Shown here piece by piece: positions 8,381-16,901 of a DNA stretch of 46,972 bases. Source of the DNA: JAWUWD01 sp034112085 (GTDB lineage Bacteria; Bacteroidota; Bacteroidia; Cytophagales; Cyclobacteriaceae); NCBI GenBank assembly GCA_034112085.1, contig JAWUWD010000006.1:1-46972 (forward strand), in the 5' to 3' direction. Both the position numbers and the translations under genes were made by a program. The notes beneath the pieces are model-generated. The model was given only the letters and a program-made list of their open reading frames with translations. It did not search any database and had not been told where the DNA came from. Within the stretch, counting starts at the first letter, position 1; the number at the start of each line of letters is the position of its first letter.

Positions 8381-8410
8381 TTTGCTTACAGTTATTTTTA
8401 ATTATCTTGG
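8381..8410 (+). promoter_or_regulatory. Candidate promoter for the PAS kinase gene
   Basis: TTTG at 8381-8384 and TATCTTGG at 8403-8410 are 18 bp apart and resemble the Bacteroidota -33/-7 pattern (TTTG and TAnnTTTG, one mismatch). They lie in the 69-bp divergent gap, 27 bp upstream of the kinase ATG. Confidence 0.35.
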
Positions 8411-8437
8411 GTAGATATCTCATTTTAAAGAAAGTAC

Positions 8438-10654
8438 ATGGATATAGAAAACATAAACTTAGAGAATGCATCTAGAGCAGATCTTGAAGCTTTCGTAGTT
8501 AAGCAAAATGAGCGAAATGAGCGAATCTCTTTTGCCTTAGAAGCTACAGAATCTGGAATCTGGCAATGGGATACAAATAAGAAGGAAATATATATGAGCT
8601 CTGAAAGTTATGCCCTCATGGGATATAGCCTAGATGATCAGATAATGACCTATAATGACTTTTTTGAAAATGTACATCCTGAGGATAGATACCTTACAGA
8701 TCTTACAGTCAAAAAGTATGTTGAAGTATATCCCGAGAGTCACGAGATAGAGCTAAGAGTTAAGCATAAGAATGGAAATTTTATTTGGTTAAATAGTATA
8801 GGTAAGTTAAAGGATAAGGTTGTTGCAGGGCAAGAACCTATAATTATAGGGTCAGTATATAATGTAGATAGGCGGAAAAAACTTGAAACGGAATTGCTCA
8901 AATATCAGAAGCATTTAGAATCACTCATAAGCGAGCGGACGGGTGAAATCGAGAAGCAAAATGTACTACTAAAAGATCGCGAGAGAGCCTATGGAACGCT
9001 ACTGGAAAATCTTCAAGGAATGGCTTATAGATTTCTCAATGATGGTAAATGGACTATGCTATATGCCAGCGATGGGTGTGAAGAATTAACAGGGTACTCT
9101 GCGGGTAAATTTATTCAAGGGACGGTCAAAATGGAGAGGGATGTCCTCGTTGACGAGTTTTCAGACTCGGTGTGGGAACATATTACAACTGCATTGAATG
9201 AAAAGAAGAGTTTTAAGATTTCTTATCCGATAATCACTAAAAGTGGCGATAAGAAGTGGGTTTTGGATCGAGGGGTCGGAGTGTATGATTCTAAAGGGGG
9301 ATTAGTCAATCTTGAAGGAGTAATTGTTGATATAACAGAACAGAAAAATCAAGAACTTCAATATCAATTGGCTCAAAAAACTATCGATAATGCCCCAATA
9401 GCTATTCAATGGATTAAGGAAGATGGGAGTTATCACTATGTCAATCAAACCGCTTTGAATTATTCTGGATATACCAAAGCAGATTTCGAGAAAATTAAAA
9501 TATATGATATTGATCCTTTATTAGACGAAAATGGCTGGAGATCACTTTTTAATGAGAGGATGACTTCGCCTGCATCTGATATTGAAAGTAGCTATGTTGG
9601 TAAAAATGGACACTTACTTCCTGTACTTGTCAATGCTTCTAATATTGAATTTGAAGGTGTAATCTATAATTGTTCTTACATCAATGAAATCTCAGCATTG
9701 AAGTTGGCCGAAAACAAACTTCGAGAAGCGTATGATGAAATATCAACATCAGAAGAAGAGCTACGGCAACGGACCGAAGAACTCAATACGCTCAACGATA
9801 ATCTAGAAGCTCAGAAAGGAGAACTAGAGAGTAGTATTTTCAAGCTAAGAGAAGCTCAGGACCAATTGGTGCAAGCAGAGAAAATGGCATCATTGGGTGT
9901 TTTAGTTGCGGGTATTGCACACGAATTAAATAATCCAATAAATTACCTAAGTACGGGTGGTGAAGGCTTGAAAATCATTATTGAGGATGTGTTGAAAGTA
10001 GTCAATACCTATAACGAGATCACTGCAGAAAACATTTCCGAAAAACTGATAGAAATTAATGAATTGAAAAGTGAACTAGACTTTGAAGAATTGTTGACTG
10101 ATATGACCAAAATGACCACTAATATCAATATGGGGGCAGAACAGGCTTCGGATATTATCAGAGGATTAAAATCATTCTCGAGGATGGATACTGGTATGCT
10201 GAGCAATTATGATATTCATAATGGGATAGACAATGTGTTGCTAATGCTGTATAGTACTTTCAAATTTAGAGTGAAAGTCGTGAAGAAGTATGGAAATATT
10301 CCTGAGATCGAATGCTATCCAGCGAAGTTGGGACAAGTCTTTATGAATTTAGTTAGTAATGCGATTCAGGCAATTGAAGGAGAAGGAGAAGTAATAATTT
10401 CCACTTATATTGAGCATGGTGATGTCGTAGTAGATGTGAAAGATTCAGGAGTTGGTATTCCAGACCATATCACTAATAGACTTTTCGAACCATTTTTCAC
10501 TACTAAAGATACTGGGCAAGGCACAGGGTTGGGTCTGTCGATTAGTATGGGGATTATGGAAGATCATCATGGTCGAATTGAGTTTTATAATAACGAAGAT
10601 AAAGGGGCTACGTTCAAAATTTATCTTCCTCAAAATCAACCAAAACCACAATAA
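8438..10654 (+). CDS. Cytoplasmic histidine kinase with three PAS domains
   Basis: The protein has 738 aa and no signal or membrane segment, so it senses inside the cell. PAS domains lie at about 30-145 (SFALEATESGIWQWD start, closing with a PAC-like SVYNVDRRKKLE), 185-305 (LENLQGMAYRF) and 312-425 (DNAPIAIQW). A coiled coil at about 425-482 leads into the dimerisation helix with H495 in AGIAHELNNP. The ATPase domain has its N-box at N641 (NLVSNAIQA), G1 at 669-673 (DSGVG) and G2 at 695-700 (GTGLGL). All catalytic motifs are intact. It lacks its own receiver, but the next gene on the strand begins with one, 56 bp on, and is its likely partner. Signal and targets are unknown. Confidence 0.93.
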   Translation: MDIENINLENASRADLEAFVVKQNERNERISFALEATESGIWQWDTNKKEIYMSSESYALMGYSLDDQIMTYNDFFENVHPEDRYLTDLTVKKYVEVYPESHEIELRVKHKNGNFIWLNSIGKLKDKVVAGQEPIIIGSVYNVDRRKKLETELLKYQKHLESLISERTGEIEKQNVLLKDRERAYGTLLENLQGMAYRFLNDGKWTMLYASDGCEELTGYSAGKFIQGTVKMERDVLVDEFSDSVWEHITTALNEKKSFKISYPIITKSGDKKWVLDRGVGVYDSKGGLVNLEGVIVDITEQKNQELQYQLAQKTIDNAPIAIQWIKEDGSYHYVNQTALNYSGYTKADFEKIKIYDIDPLLDENGWRSLFNERMTSPASDIESSYVGKNGHLLPVLVNASNIEFEGVIYNCSYINEISALKLAENKLREAYDEISTSEEELRQRTEELNTLNDNLEAQKGELESSIFKLREAQDQLVQAEKMASLGVLVAGIAHELNNPINYLSTGGEGLKIIIEDVLKVVNTYNEITAENISEKLIEINELKSELDFEELLTDMTKMTTNINMGAEQASDIIRGLKSFSRMDTGMLSNYDIHNGIDNVLLMLYSTFKFRVKVVKKYGNIPEIECYPAKLGQVFMNLVSNAIQAIEGEGEVIISTYIEHGDVVVDVKDSGVGIPDHITNRLFEPFFTTKDTGQGTGLGLSISMGIMEDHHGRIEFYNNEDKGATFKIYLPQNQPKPQ

Positions 10655-10683
10655 TGAATGGCCTTTCTAAATCCATTCATTAT
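10651..10683 (+). other. 11-bp intercistronic hairpin
   Basis: Arms ATAATGAATGG and CCATTCATTAT pair perfectly around an 11-nt loop. The hairpin starts on the stop codon of the PAS kinase (10652-10654) and ends 27 bp before the next ATG. No T-run follows, so it is a poor intrinsic terminator; it may be an mRNA stabiliser or attenuator between the two kinase genes. Confidence 0.6.
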
Positions 10684-10710
10684 ATTGTATATCGCTTTAT
10701 ATAAAATTAT

Positions 10711-11805
10711 ATGACATCAGATAAGGAGCTAATACTGTATGTAGACGATGAGGAGAAAAACCTTGATAGTTTCAAGGTTATTTTTCGTAAAGAATATAAT
10801 GTGAAGGTGGCAAACTCGGCTAACGAGGGACTCGATTTCATGAAAGAGAATCATGTTAGTTTGGTGATCACTGATCAGCGAATGCCTAATATGACGGGTG
10901 TTGAGTTTTTGGAGAAGATTTCCGGAATTTATCCTGATGTTGTAAGAGTAATATTGACTGGATATAGTGACGAGGATGCCATTATTTCAGCCATCAACAA
11001 AGGGAAAGTATTTCGATATATCACAAAGCCTTGGAAGAAGGAAGAACTAAAACAGACCATCGATTACGCGTTAGAGGCTTACCGATTAAGATTAGAGAAT
11101 AAAGAACTGTTGCATAAGCTATCGAAGACCAATAAGGAGTTAGATGAGTTTGTTTACCGTGCTTCACATGATCTAAGGGCACCAGTAGCATCCGTACTTG
11201 GATTGATCAACTTGGCTAAGGATGAAAGTGATTTGACTAAGCTGAGAGAGTATTTGGGGCTGAAAGAACATAGTGTCTTGAAGCTAGATGGATTGATAAG
11301 AGATATTATCCAGTTCTCAAGAAATTCTCATTTAAGAATCAATACCGATGAAATCAATTTTGAGGAGCTGATCCAAAAAAGTTTGACCAGCTACGAACAT
11401 TTTCAATCAGCCACTCAGATTAAAAAGAGCTTTGAAGTTAATATGAAGTCTCCGTTTGTGTCAGACTTGTTTCGCCTTGAAATTATTATTGACAATCTGA
11501 TTTCTAACAGTATTCGCTATGCGAAACTAGATGTAGACCAGCCATTTTTGGAATTGAAGGTTGATGTAGATAAAGATAAAGCAGTGATTTGTGTCTCAGA
11601 CAATGGAGTTGGCATTGATAAGGAGCAAAAAGATAAAATATTTGACATGTTCTATCGAGGTACTGATGATAATACCGGCTCAGGGCTTGGGCTATATATT
11701 GTTAAAGAAACGGTAGATAAGTTGTTAGGGGATATTGTGGTAGTTTCTTCTCCAAATGAAGGCTGTGAGTTTCGAGTGTCAATACCCAATCAAGTTCCTA
11801 ACTAG
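10711..11805 (+). CDS. Receiver-histidine kinase hybrid (REC at N-terminus)
   Basis: This 364-aa protein joins a CheY-like receiver (residues 5-122; acidic pocket D12/D13, phospho-acceptor D55 in VITDQRMPN, T83 in ILTGYS, K106 in ITKPW) to a kinase core (H153 in SHDLRAP, N-box near 262 in DNLISNSIRY, DNGVG near 296 and a GSGLGLYIV box). It has no membrane segment and no DNA-binding domain. The neighbouring PAS kinase is likely to phosphorylate D55 and so control this kinase, but the acceptor of H153 is not in the window. The pair forms an inverted hybrid relay. Both genes are on the plus strand, separated by a hairpin. Confidence 0.92.
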   Translation: MTSDKELILYVDDEEKNLDSFKVIFRKEYNVKVANSANEGLDFMKENHVSLVITDQRMPNMTGVEFLEKISGIYPDVVRVILTGYSDEDAIISAINKGKVFRYITKPWKKEELKQTIDYALEAYRLRLENKELLHKLSKTNKELDEFVYRASHDLRAPVASVLGLINLAKDESDLTKLREYLGLKEHSVLKLDGLIRDIIQFSRNSHLRINTDEINFEELIQKSLTSYEHFQSATQIKKSFEVNMKSPFVSDLFRLEIIIDNLISNSIRYAKLDVDQPFLELKVDVDKDKAVICVSDNGVGIDKEQKDKIFDMFYRGTDDNTGSGLGLYIVKETVDKLLGDIVVVSSPNEGCEFRVSIPNQVPN

Positions 11806-11880
11806 TTGTTTCTAATAAAAGTCACCTTGCTGATTCATTAAATCTCTTTAACATTTACGTATGGATTATATAAGATAAAT

Positions 11881-11954
11881 CGGGTTGTGGCGCAGTCCGG
11901 CAGCGCACTCCGTTAGGGTCGGAGAGGTCGCAGGTTCAAATCCTGTCAACCCGA
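11881..11954 (+). tRNA. tRNA-Pro with anticodon AGG
   Basis: The sequence forms a full cloverleaf: acceptor CGGGTTG/CAACCCG, D-stem GCGC/GCGC, anticodon stem CTCCG/CGGAG, T-stem GCAGG/CCTGT with loop TTCAAAT, and discriminator A; CCA is not encoded. The anticodon loop is TTAGGGT, so bases 34-36 are AGG (Pro, CCU codon, and CCC/CCA if A34 becomes inosine). The body, with CGGG at the 5' end and TGTCAACCCGA at the 3' end, looks like tRNA-Pro of this phylum, where TGG is the usual anticodon. A34 outside tRNA-Arg(ACG) is uncommon in bacteria. Confidence 0.93.
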
Positions 11955-11955
11955 C

Positions 11956-11994
11956 AAAGAGCAGATCTGTATAATATTTGCTCTTTTCTTTTTA
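11956..11994 (+). terminator. Intrinsic terminator after tRNA-Pro
   Basis: AAAGAGCA (11956-11963) pairs with TGCTCTTT (11979-11986), followed by TCTTTTT. It starts two bases after the tRNA end. Confidence 0.75.
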
Positions 11995-12042
11995 TCCATT
12001 TTTGAGAAGTTTAGATAATTCCGGATTGTAGGAAATCAACAA

Positions 12043-12073
12043 AAAAGGCAGACGATCAAATCGCCTGCCTTTT
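12043..12073 (-). terminator. Intrinsic terminator after glutaryl-CoA dehydrogenase
   Basis: AAAAGGCAG.CGAT pairs with ATCG.CTGCCTTTT around a short loop, with one mismatch in the stem. A T-run follows on both strands, so it may work in both directions; it lies 21 bp beyond the dehydrogenase stop. Confidence 0.8.
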
Positions 12074-12094
12074 AATCTATAATAATTTAAGCTC

Positions 12095-13318
12095 CTAAAC
12101 GAATGCAGGGATTCCTGTAATCTCAGCTCCTAAGATGAGTAAGTGGATATCATGTGTTCCTTCATAGGTCACTACTGACTCTAAGTTGGCCATGTGCCTC
12201 ATCAATGGATATTCTCCCGTGATTCCCATTCCTCCATGCATTTGTCTTGCTTCGCGTGCAATATTCAATGCCACTTCAACTGCATTTCTTTTGGCCATCG
12301 AAATCTGTGGAGTCGAGGCCTTGCCCTCGTCCATCATCTTAGCAAGCTTCCAGTTGAGTAGCTGTGCCTTCGTGATCTCCGTAAGCATCTCTGCCAGCTT
12401 CTTTTGTTGCAATTGAAAAGAAGCAATAGGTTTTCCAAATTGGATTCTTTCCATTGTATACCTTCTGGCGCTATCATAGCAATCCATTGCTGCTCCGATG
12501 GCTCCCCAAGCGATACCAAATCTAGCCGAATCAAGACACATCATAGGAGCACCCAATCCACTTTTACCTTCAAGTAAATTTTCTTTAGGAACTTTGACAT
12601 TGTCAAATACTAGCTCCCCAGTACAACTTGCTCTCAAAGACCATTTTCCATGAGTTTCAGGAGTCGTAAATCCTTCCATTCCACGTTCCACTATAAGTCC
12701 GTGAATTCTACCTTCCTCATTTTTAGCCCAGACTACCGCAACATCTGCTTTAGGAGAGTTTGAAATCCACATTTTTGCTCCATTGAGTAAATAGTGATCT
12801 CCCATATCCTTGTAGCTAGTGACCATTCCACTAGGGTTGGATCCGTGATCTGGCTCTGTAAGTCCAAAACAACCCAACCATTCTCCTGATCCTAACTTAG
12901 GGAGGTATTTGTTACGTTGTGCTTCGTTACCGAACTTATAGATAGGATACATAACCAATGAGCCCTGAACAGAAGCTGTTGATCTCATGCCGGAATCACC
13001 ACGTTCTATTTCTTGCATGATGAGTCCGTAGGATATGTAATCCATTCCGCCACCACCATACTCCGTAGGAATTGTAGGGCCAAAAGCACCTACATCACCA
13101 AATTTCTTCACTATTTCATAAGGAAAGTGAGCGTTTTGACACCAGTCCTCTATAGATGGAGAAATTTCTTTTTTCACAAAATCCCTTACAGAACTTCTGA
13201 TTAATTTGTGCTCTTCAGTCAGTAAATCATCTAAAGCATAAAAATCAGGTGATTCAAAAAGGTCATTAGCTGCGCTTTTTGAATTATTATTTTCTCCTTG
13301 CAAAGTATTGGTACTCAT
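12095..13318 (-). CDS. gcdH: Acyl-CoA dehydrogenase, glutaryl-CoA dehydrogenase type
   Basis: This 407-aa FAD enzyme of the acyl-CoA dehydrogenase family shows LTEEHKLIRSSVRDFVKKEI at the N-terminus, the FAD-binding GCFGLTEPDHGSNP with MWISNS in the middle, and RIQFGKPIASFQLQQKKLAE in the C-terminal helical domain. The end, TYEGTHDIHLLILGAEITGI, matches glutaryl-CoA dehydrogenase, with E386 as the catalytic base. GcdH oxidises and decarboxylates glutaryl-CoA to crotonyl-CoA in lysine and tryptophan breakdown, in the cytoplasm. It stands alone, flanked by a clear terminator. A TAnnTTTG box lies upstream. Another short-chain acyl-CoA specificity is possible but less likely. Confidence 0.87.
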   Translation of the reverse strand: MSTNTLQGENNNSKSAANDLFESPDFYALDDLLTEEHKLIRSSVRDFVKKEISPSIEDWCQNAHFPYEIVKKFGDVGAFGPTIPTEYGGGGMDYISYGLIMQEIERGDSGMRSTASVQGSLVMYPIYKFGNEAQRNKYLPKLGSGEWLGCFGLTEPDHGSNPSGMVTSYKDMGDHYLLNGAKMWISNSPKADVAVVWAKNEEGRIHGLIVERGMEGFTTPETHGKWSLRASCTGELVFDNVKVPKENLLEGKSGLGAPMMCLDSARFGIAWGAIGAAMDCYDSARRYTMERIQFGKPIASFQLQQKKLAEMLTEITKAQLLNWKLAKMMDEGKASTPQISMAKRNAVEVALNIAREARQMHGGMGITGEYPLMRHMANLESVVTYEGTHDIHLLILGAEITGIPAFV

Positions 13319-13351
13319 CTTATATTTTTTGGTTATTCAATTTTAACAAGG

Positions 13352-13359
13352 CAAATTTA
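13352..13359 (-). promoter_or_regulatory. Possible -7 box for gcdH
   Basis: On the minus strand this reads TAAATTTG, matching TAnnTTTG, 33 bp upstream of the gcdH ATG. No clear TTTG -33 box was seen at the expected spacing. Confidence 0.35.
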
Positions 13360-13491
13360 CAACAATATTGATGAATTGATAAAACACTCTTGAATAAAAC
13401 GATCTTCCAAATATTATTTTCTATTTTGGTTAAAGAAGTGATCATAGATCGGATTAAAAGCGAGTTAATTAGTGAAAAAAGCATTGTCTTA

Positions 13492-15309
13492 GTGAAGAGA
13501 TTCATAGTCATAATAACCCTACTAATTGTTGCAAATGAATTATTTGCACAGGGGGAAAAGCGCGCTTCATTTTATAAGGACGATGAAAATCAAATCAAGG
13601 AAGTTTATCATCTAAAAGACACCTTAGACAATGTCCTAGATGGAGAGTATATCTCATTCTTTATGAATGGTAATATGGAGAAAAAAGGCAACTATGACGA
13701 GGGATTGCCAGAGGGGCTGTGGACTTATTACTATGAGAATGGTAAGAAAAAAATGCATGGAGAACTAGAGGCGGGAGAACCAAGCGGCTATTGGACTTAT
13801 TACTTTGAGAATGGGAGTAAGAAGATGGAGGGAGAGATGGTCGGAGATCGTAGGGATGGAGACTGGTTGATTTATTATCAGAATGGTGTTGTCAAGAGAC
13901 GAGGCGCTTTTGTAGACGGCATGAGGAAAGGGGTGTGGTTCCATTATTATGAAGATCAAATTTTGAAGGGCAAAGTAGACTTCTATGAAAACAGAGGGAA
14001 GTACACAGAGTATTATAGGTCAGGCGAGATTAGGGCTAAGGGACTTAAGTTTGGGACCAAGAATAAAGGTAATTGGATATATTTTTTTAAAAATGGAGCC
14101 AAGCAGGCTGAAGGCCATTATACTAAAGGTGAAAAGGAGGGTGTGTGGAACTATTATTATCCTAATCAACAGCTTTCTGCTACTGGGAAGTACATCAATC
14201 AAGATGCCGTTGGTGAGTGGAAGTATTATCATGACAATGGGAAACTCCAGTCATCGGGCAATTTTGATAAAGGAAAGAAACAAGGTGAGTGGAGTCTTTT
14301 TTCTGAGAGTGGCAAACTCAAGGGCTACGGGAACTTCGATGGGGGAAGCGGAACATACTTGGAATATCATCAAAATGGAAAAATAAAGGTGAAGGGCTAT
14401 ATGGACAACGGTATTAACCAAGGTAAATGGCTTTACTATTACTCAACGGGGCAGAAAGAAGGAGAATGTGGTTTCATCAATGGTAAGGGTGATTATATCG
14501 GTTATTACCAAAATGGAGTGGTGAAAATTAAAGGAAAAATTGAAAGAGATAAAAAAGTAGGAACTTGGGAATTGTATGATCATCGCGGTGTATTGAGTGG
14601 GCTTTATAAGCCATACTATGAAAAAGATACTCCAGCAGAACTGTTGGCAGTAGGACCAGTGATTAGGAAAAATTATGGAGTAGCTGACTATAAATTCAAA
14701 AGCAAAAGATTCAAATATTTTGATAGTAAGATCAATGAGTTCACAGGTTTGATCGTTTCTGGCAATCCAGTTTTAACACTCCTAGGGAGTTTTCCGGTTT
14801 CAATCGAGTTTTATATGCAGGAACGCCTCGGACACGAATTTGAGTTCAAGTTGCTACGCAATCCTTTTTATAAAAATGATTTCAGGGTTCCTGTCGATGA
14901 TCTCTTTAAGCGAGGCTATGCTGTTTCATTCAAACAAAAATTTTATAACCCTGATGATCAATTTGGTTTGTGGTATTTCGGTCAAGGACTTTATTACACT
15001 AATGTGACGTATTTTGCTAATATTGAAGATAGTAGTAACAGCAGCATCATCTTCACCACCACATCAGAAGAGCAGAAACTTGAATATGGGGTAGTACTGG
15101 GGTATAGATTGAAAGTCCGTACGTCAGAACCCGGATTCACCATAGACGCACATGTTGGCATGGCGGCTGGGTATCGCAATTTTGTTGAGAGCGAAATAAG
15201 ACCTAAGGCATTTCAATTTTTGGATAAAACTGCCTTTTCAAATACATTTACAGCCGGCCTCAATATTGGGTATGTTTTTGCTGCCGGAAAAACAGGAAGA
15301 AAAAAATGA
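13492..15309 (+). CDS. Exported YwqK/MORN-repeat protein with C-terminal barrel-like domain
   Basis: The frame is open from a TTG at 13390, but the GTG at 13492 places a normal signal peptide (KRFIVIITLLIVANELFAQ) at the start, so 605 aa is preferred. Residues about 45-375 hold 14 tandem YwqK/MORN-type repeats of 22-24 aa with pattern GxWxxYYxNGxxxxxGxYxxG. Residues 400-605 are a beta-rich domain that ends like an outer-membrane barrel (AGLNIGYVF). The repeats probably form a long beta solenoid on the outer-membrane or periplasmic side; function and partner are unknown. The stop overlaps the ATG of the FAD dehydrogenase by 4 bp, so the two are translationally coupled, although the second product looks cytoplasmic. 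Confidence 0.82.
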   Translation: MKRFIVIITLLIVANELFAQGEKRASFYKDDENQIKEVYHLKDTLDNVLDGEYISFFMNGNMEKKGNYDEGLPEGLWTYYYENGKKKMHGELEAGEPSGYWTYYFENGSKKMEGEMVGDRRDGDWLIYYQNGVVKRRGAFVDGMRKGVWFHYYEDQILKGKVDFYENRGKYTEYYRSGEIRAKGLKFGTKNKGNWIYFFKNGAKQAEGHYTKGEKEGVWNYYYPNQQLSATGKYINQDAVGEWKYYHDNGKLQSSGNFDKGKKQGEWSLFSESGKLKGYGNFDGGSGTYLEYHQNGKIKVKGYMDNGINQGKWLYYYSTGQKEGECGFINGKGDYIGYYQNGVVKIKGKIERDKKVGTWELYDHRGVLSGLYKPYYEKDTPAELLAVGPVIRKNYGVADYKFKSKRFKYFDSKINEFTGLIVSGNPVLTLLGSFPVSIEFYMQERLGHEFEFKLLRNPFYKNDFRVPVDDLFKRGYAVSFKQKFYNPDDQFGLWYFGQGLYYTNVTYFANIEDSSNSSIIFTTTSEEQKLEYGVVLGYRLKVRTSEPGFTIDAHVGMAAGYRNFVESEIRPKAFQFLDKTAFSNTFTAGLNIGYVFAAGKTGRKK

Positions 15310-16901
15310 GTATAAAGACATTAGAACTAAAGCTAACACCTGAACAGGCATATGATCAGGAGACATTTAGGAAAGAAGCGTTGAGTAAAGCCAATATGTT
15401 TGACAATGAAGATATAGTCATCAATATCAGCAAAAGATCTATTGATGCTAGGAAATCCAAGATCATCGTCAATGTGAAATGTGATATTTCCAACAAGGAT
15501 GAGGCAATTTCTGCTGTTACATATACCAAAGATTACCCTCAGGTAAGTAATGCTAAACAGGTGGTGATCGTAGGTAGCGGGCCTGCCGGATTATTTGCAG
15601 CACTTCGATTGATAGAGCTTGGAGTGAAGCCTGTTATTATTGAACGCGGCAAGGATGTACAAGAAAGAAGAAGAGATATAGCGGCCATCAACAAAGAGGA
15701 GATTGTAAATTCAGAATCAAACTATTGTTTCGGAGAAGGCGGGGCAGGGACGTACTCTGATGGGAAGCTCTATACACGATCAAAAAAGCGAGGAGATATA
15801 CAGCGGGTATTAGAAATACTATCAGCGCACGGGGCGAGAGAAGAGATATTGTATGATGCTCACCCTCATATTGGAACCAATAAGTTGCCAAAGCTGATTC
15901 AAGAAATGCGAGAAAGCATATTAGGCGCTGGTGGAGAGATCCATTTCAATACAAAGGTGTCAGGATTGATTGTGGAGAAGCAAGAACTAAAAGGTGTCGT
16001 AACAGCAGATGGAGAAAAGGTTCTAGGAGAAGGTGTTATATTAGGTACAGGACATTCTGCTAGAGATATTTTTGAGCTGCTCAATGATCAAAAAGTAAAG
16101 ATTGAAGCAAAACCATTTGCACTAGGTGTAAGAGTAGAGCATAGCCAACAATTGATTGATGGTATTCAGTATCACACCAATGGAGATAGAGGAGAATTCT
16201 TGCCAGCTGCTGCTTATAGCCTGGTTCATCAGGTAAGTATTAACGGTACGCAAAGAGGTGTATTCTCTTTTTGCATGTGCCCGGGAGGTTTTATTGTGCC
16301 ATCTGCTACTTCTCCCGGAGAAGTGGTAGTCAATGGTATGAGCCCATCAAAAAGAGATTCAAAATTTGCTAATTCAGGAATTGTAGTGGCAATATCTGAA
16401 GAAGATTATGCATCCTACAATCGCTTTGGACCTCTGGCTGGAATGTATTTTCAAGCTGATGTAGAGCAACGTGCATGTGAGATGGCAGGTGGCACTCAGC
16501 ATGTTCCTGCCCAGCGTATGGATGATTTCGTAAAAGGAAGAGTTTCAGGGTCTCTTTTAGAAACCTCTTATCAGCCAGGATTAACTTCTATGGATATGAG
16601 CGCGGTGCTACCAAAGTTTGTGTCGAAAAGTCTTCAGAAAGGTTTTCAAGCTTTCGGCAATAAAATGAAAGGATACTACACCAACAATGCACAAATAGTC
16701 GGTGTAGAAAGCAGAACGTCTTCTCCGGTAAGAATTCCTAGAGATAAGGAGAGCATGGAGCATGTGTCACTCAAGAGATTGTTCCCATGTGGAGAGGGAG
16801 CAGGCTATGCTGGAGGCATCGTATCTGCTGCTATGGATGGAGAACGATGTGCTGAGAAAGTAGTAGAGATGTACGTCAGTACTGCCCATACCACTGCCTA
16901 A
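15306..16901 (+). CDS. FAD-dependent dehydrogenase (COG2509 type)
   Basis: This 531-aa protein has a small N-terminal domain (residues 1-80, with a beta-alpha pattern) followed by a Rossmann FAD-binding domain with VVIVGSGPAGLFAALRLIE at about 87-105 and a second conserved block ESNYCFGEGGAGTYSDGKLY. It also has CMCPGGFIVPSA and a late FPCGEGAGYAGGIVSAAMDG motif that closes the FAD site. This matches the uncharacterised FAD-dependent dehydrogenase group COG2509, whose substrate is unknown. It is cytoplasmic by sequence. It is coupled to the upstream repeat protein by an ATGA overlap and converges on the glycosidase gene with a 26-bp overlap at the 3' ends. Confidence 0.87.
   Translation: MSIKTLELKLTPEQAYDQETFRKEALSKANMFDNEDIVINISKRSIDARKSKIIVNVKCDISNKDEAISAVTYTKDYPQVSNAKQVVIVGSGPAGLFAALRLIELGVKPVIIERGKDVQERRRDIAAINKEEIVNSESNYCFGEGGAGTYSDGKLYTRSKKRGDIQRVLEILSAHGAREEILYDAHPHIGTNKLPKLIQEMRESILGAGGEIHFNTKVSGLIVEKQELKGVVTADGEKVLGEGVILGTGHSARDIFELLNDQKVKIEAKPFALGVRVEHSQQLIDGIQYHTNGDRGEFLPAAAYSLVHQVSINGTQRGVFSFCMCPGGFIVPSATSPGEVVVNGMSPSKRDSKFANSGIVVAISEEDYASYNRFGPLAGMYFQADVEQRACEMAGGTQHVPAQRMDDFVKGRVSGSLLETSYQPGLTSMDMSAVLPKFVSKSLQKGFQAFGNKMKGYYTNNAQIVGVESRTSSPVRIPRDKESMEHVSLKRLFPCGEGAGYAGGIVSAAMDGERCAEKVVEMYVSTAHTTA

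Noticed and set aside
12334..12534. Short frames opposite or within gcdH and other large genes
   Set aside because: They are shadows of real coding regions, with no start context or family match.
16876..16901. Antisense overlap between the FAD dehydrogenase and the glycosidase as a regulatory feature
   Set aside because: Short convergent 3' overlaps are common in compact genomes; nothing else supports regulation.
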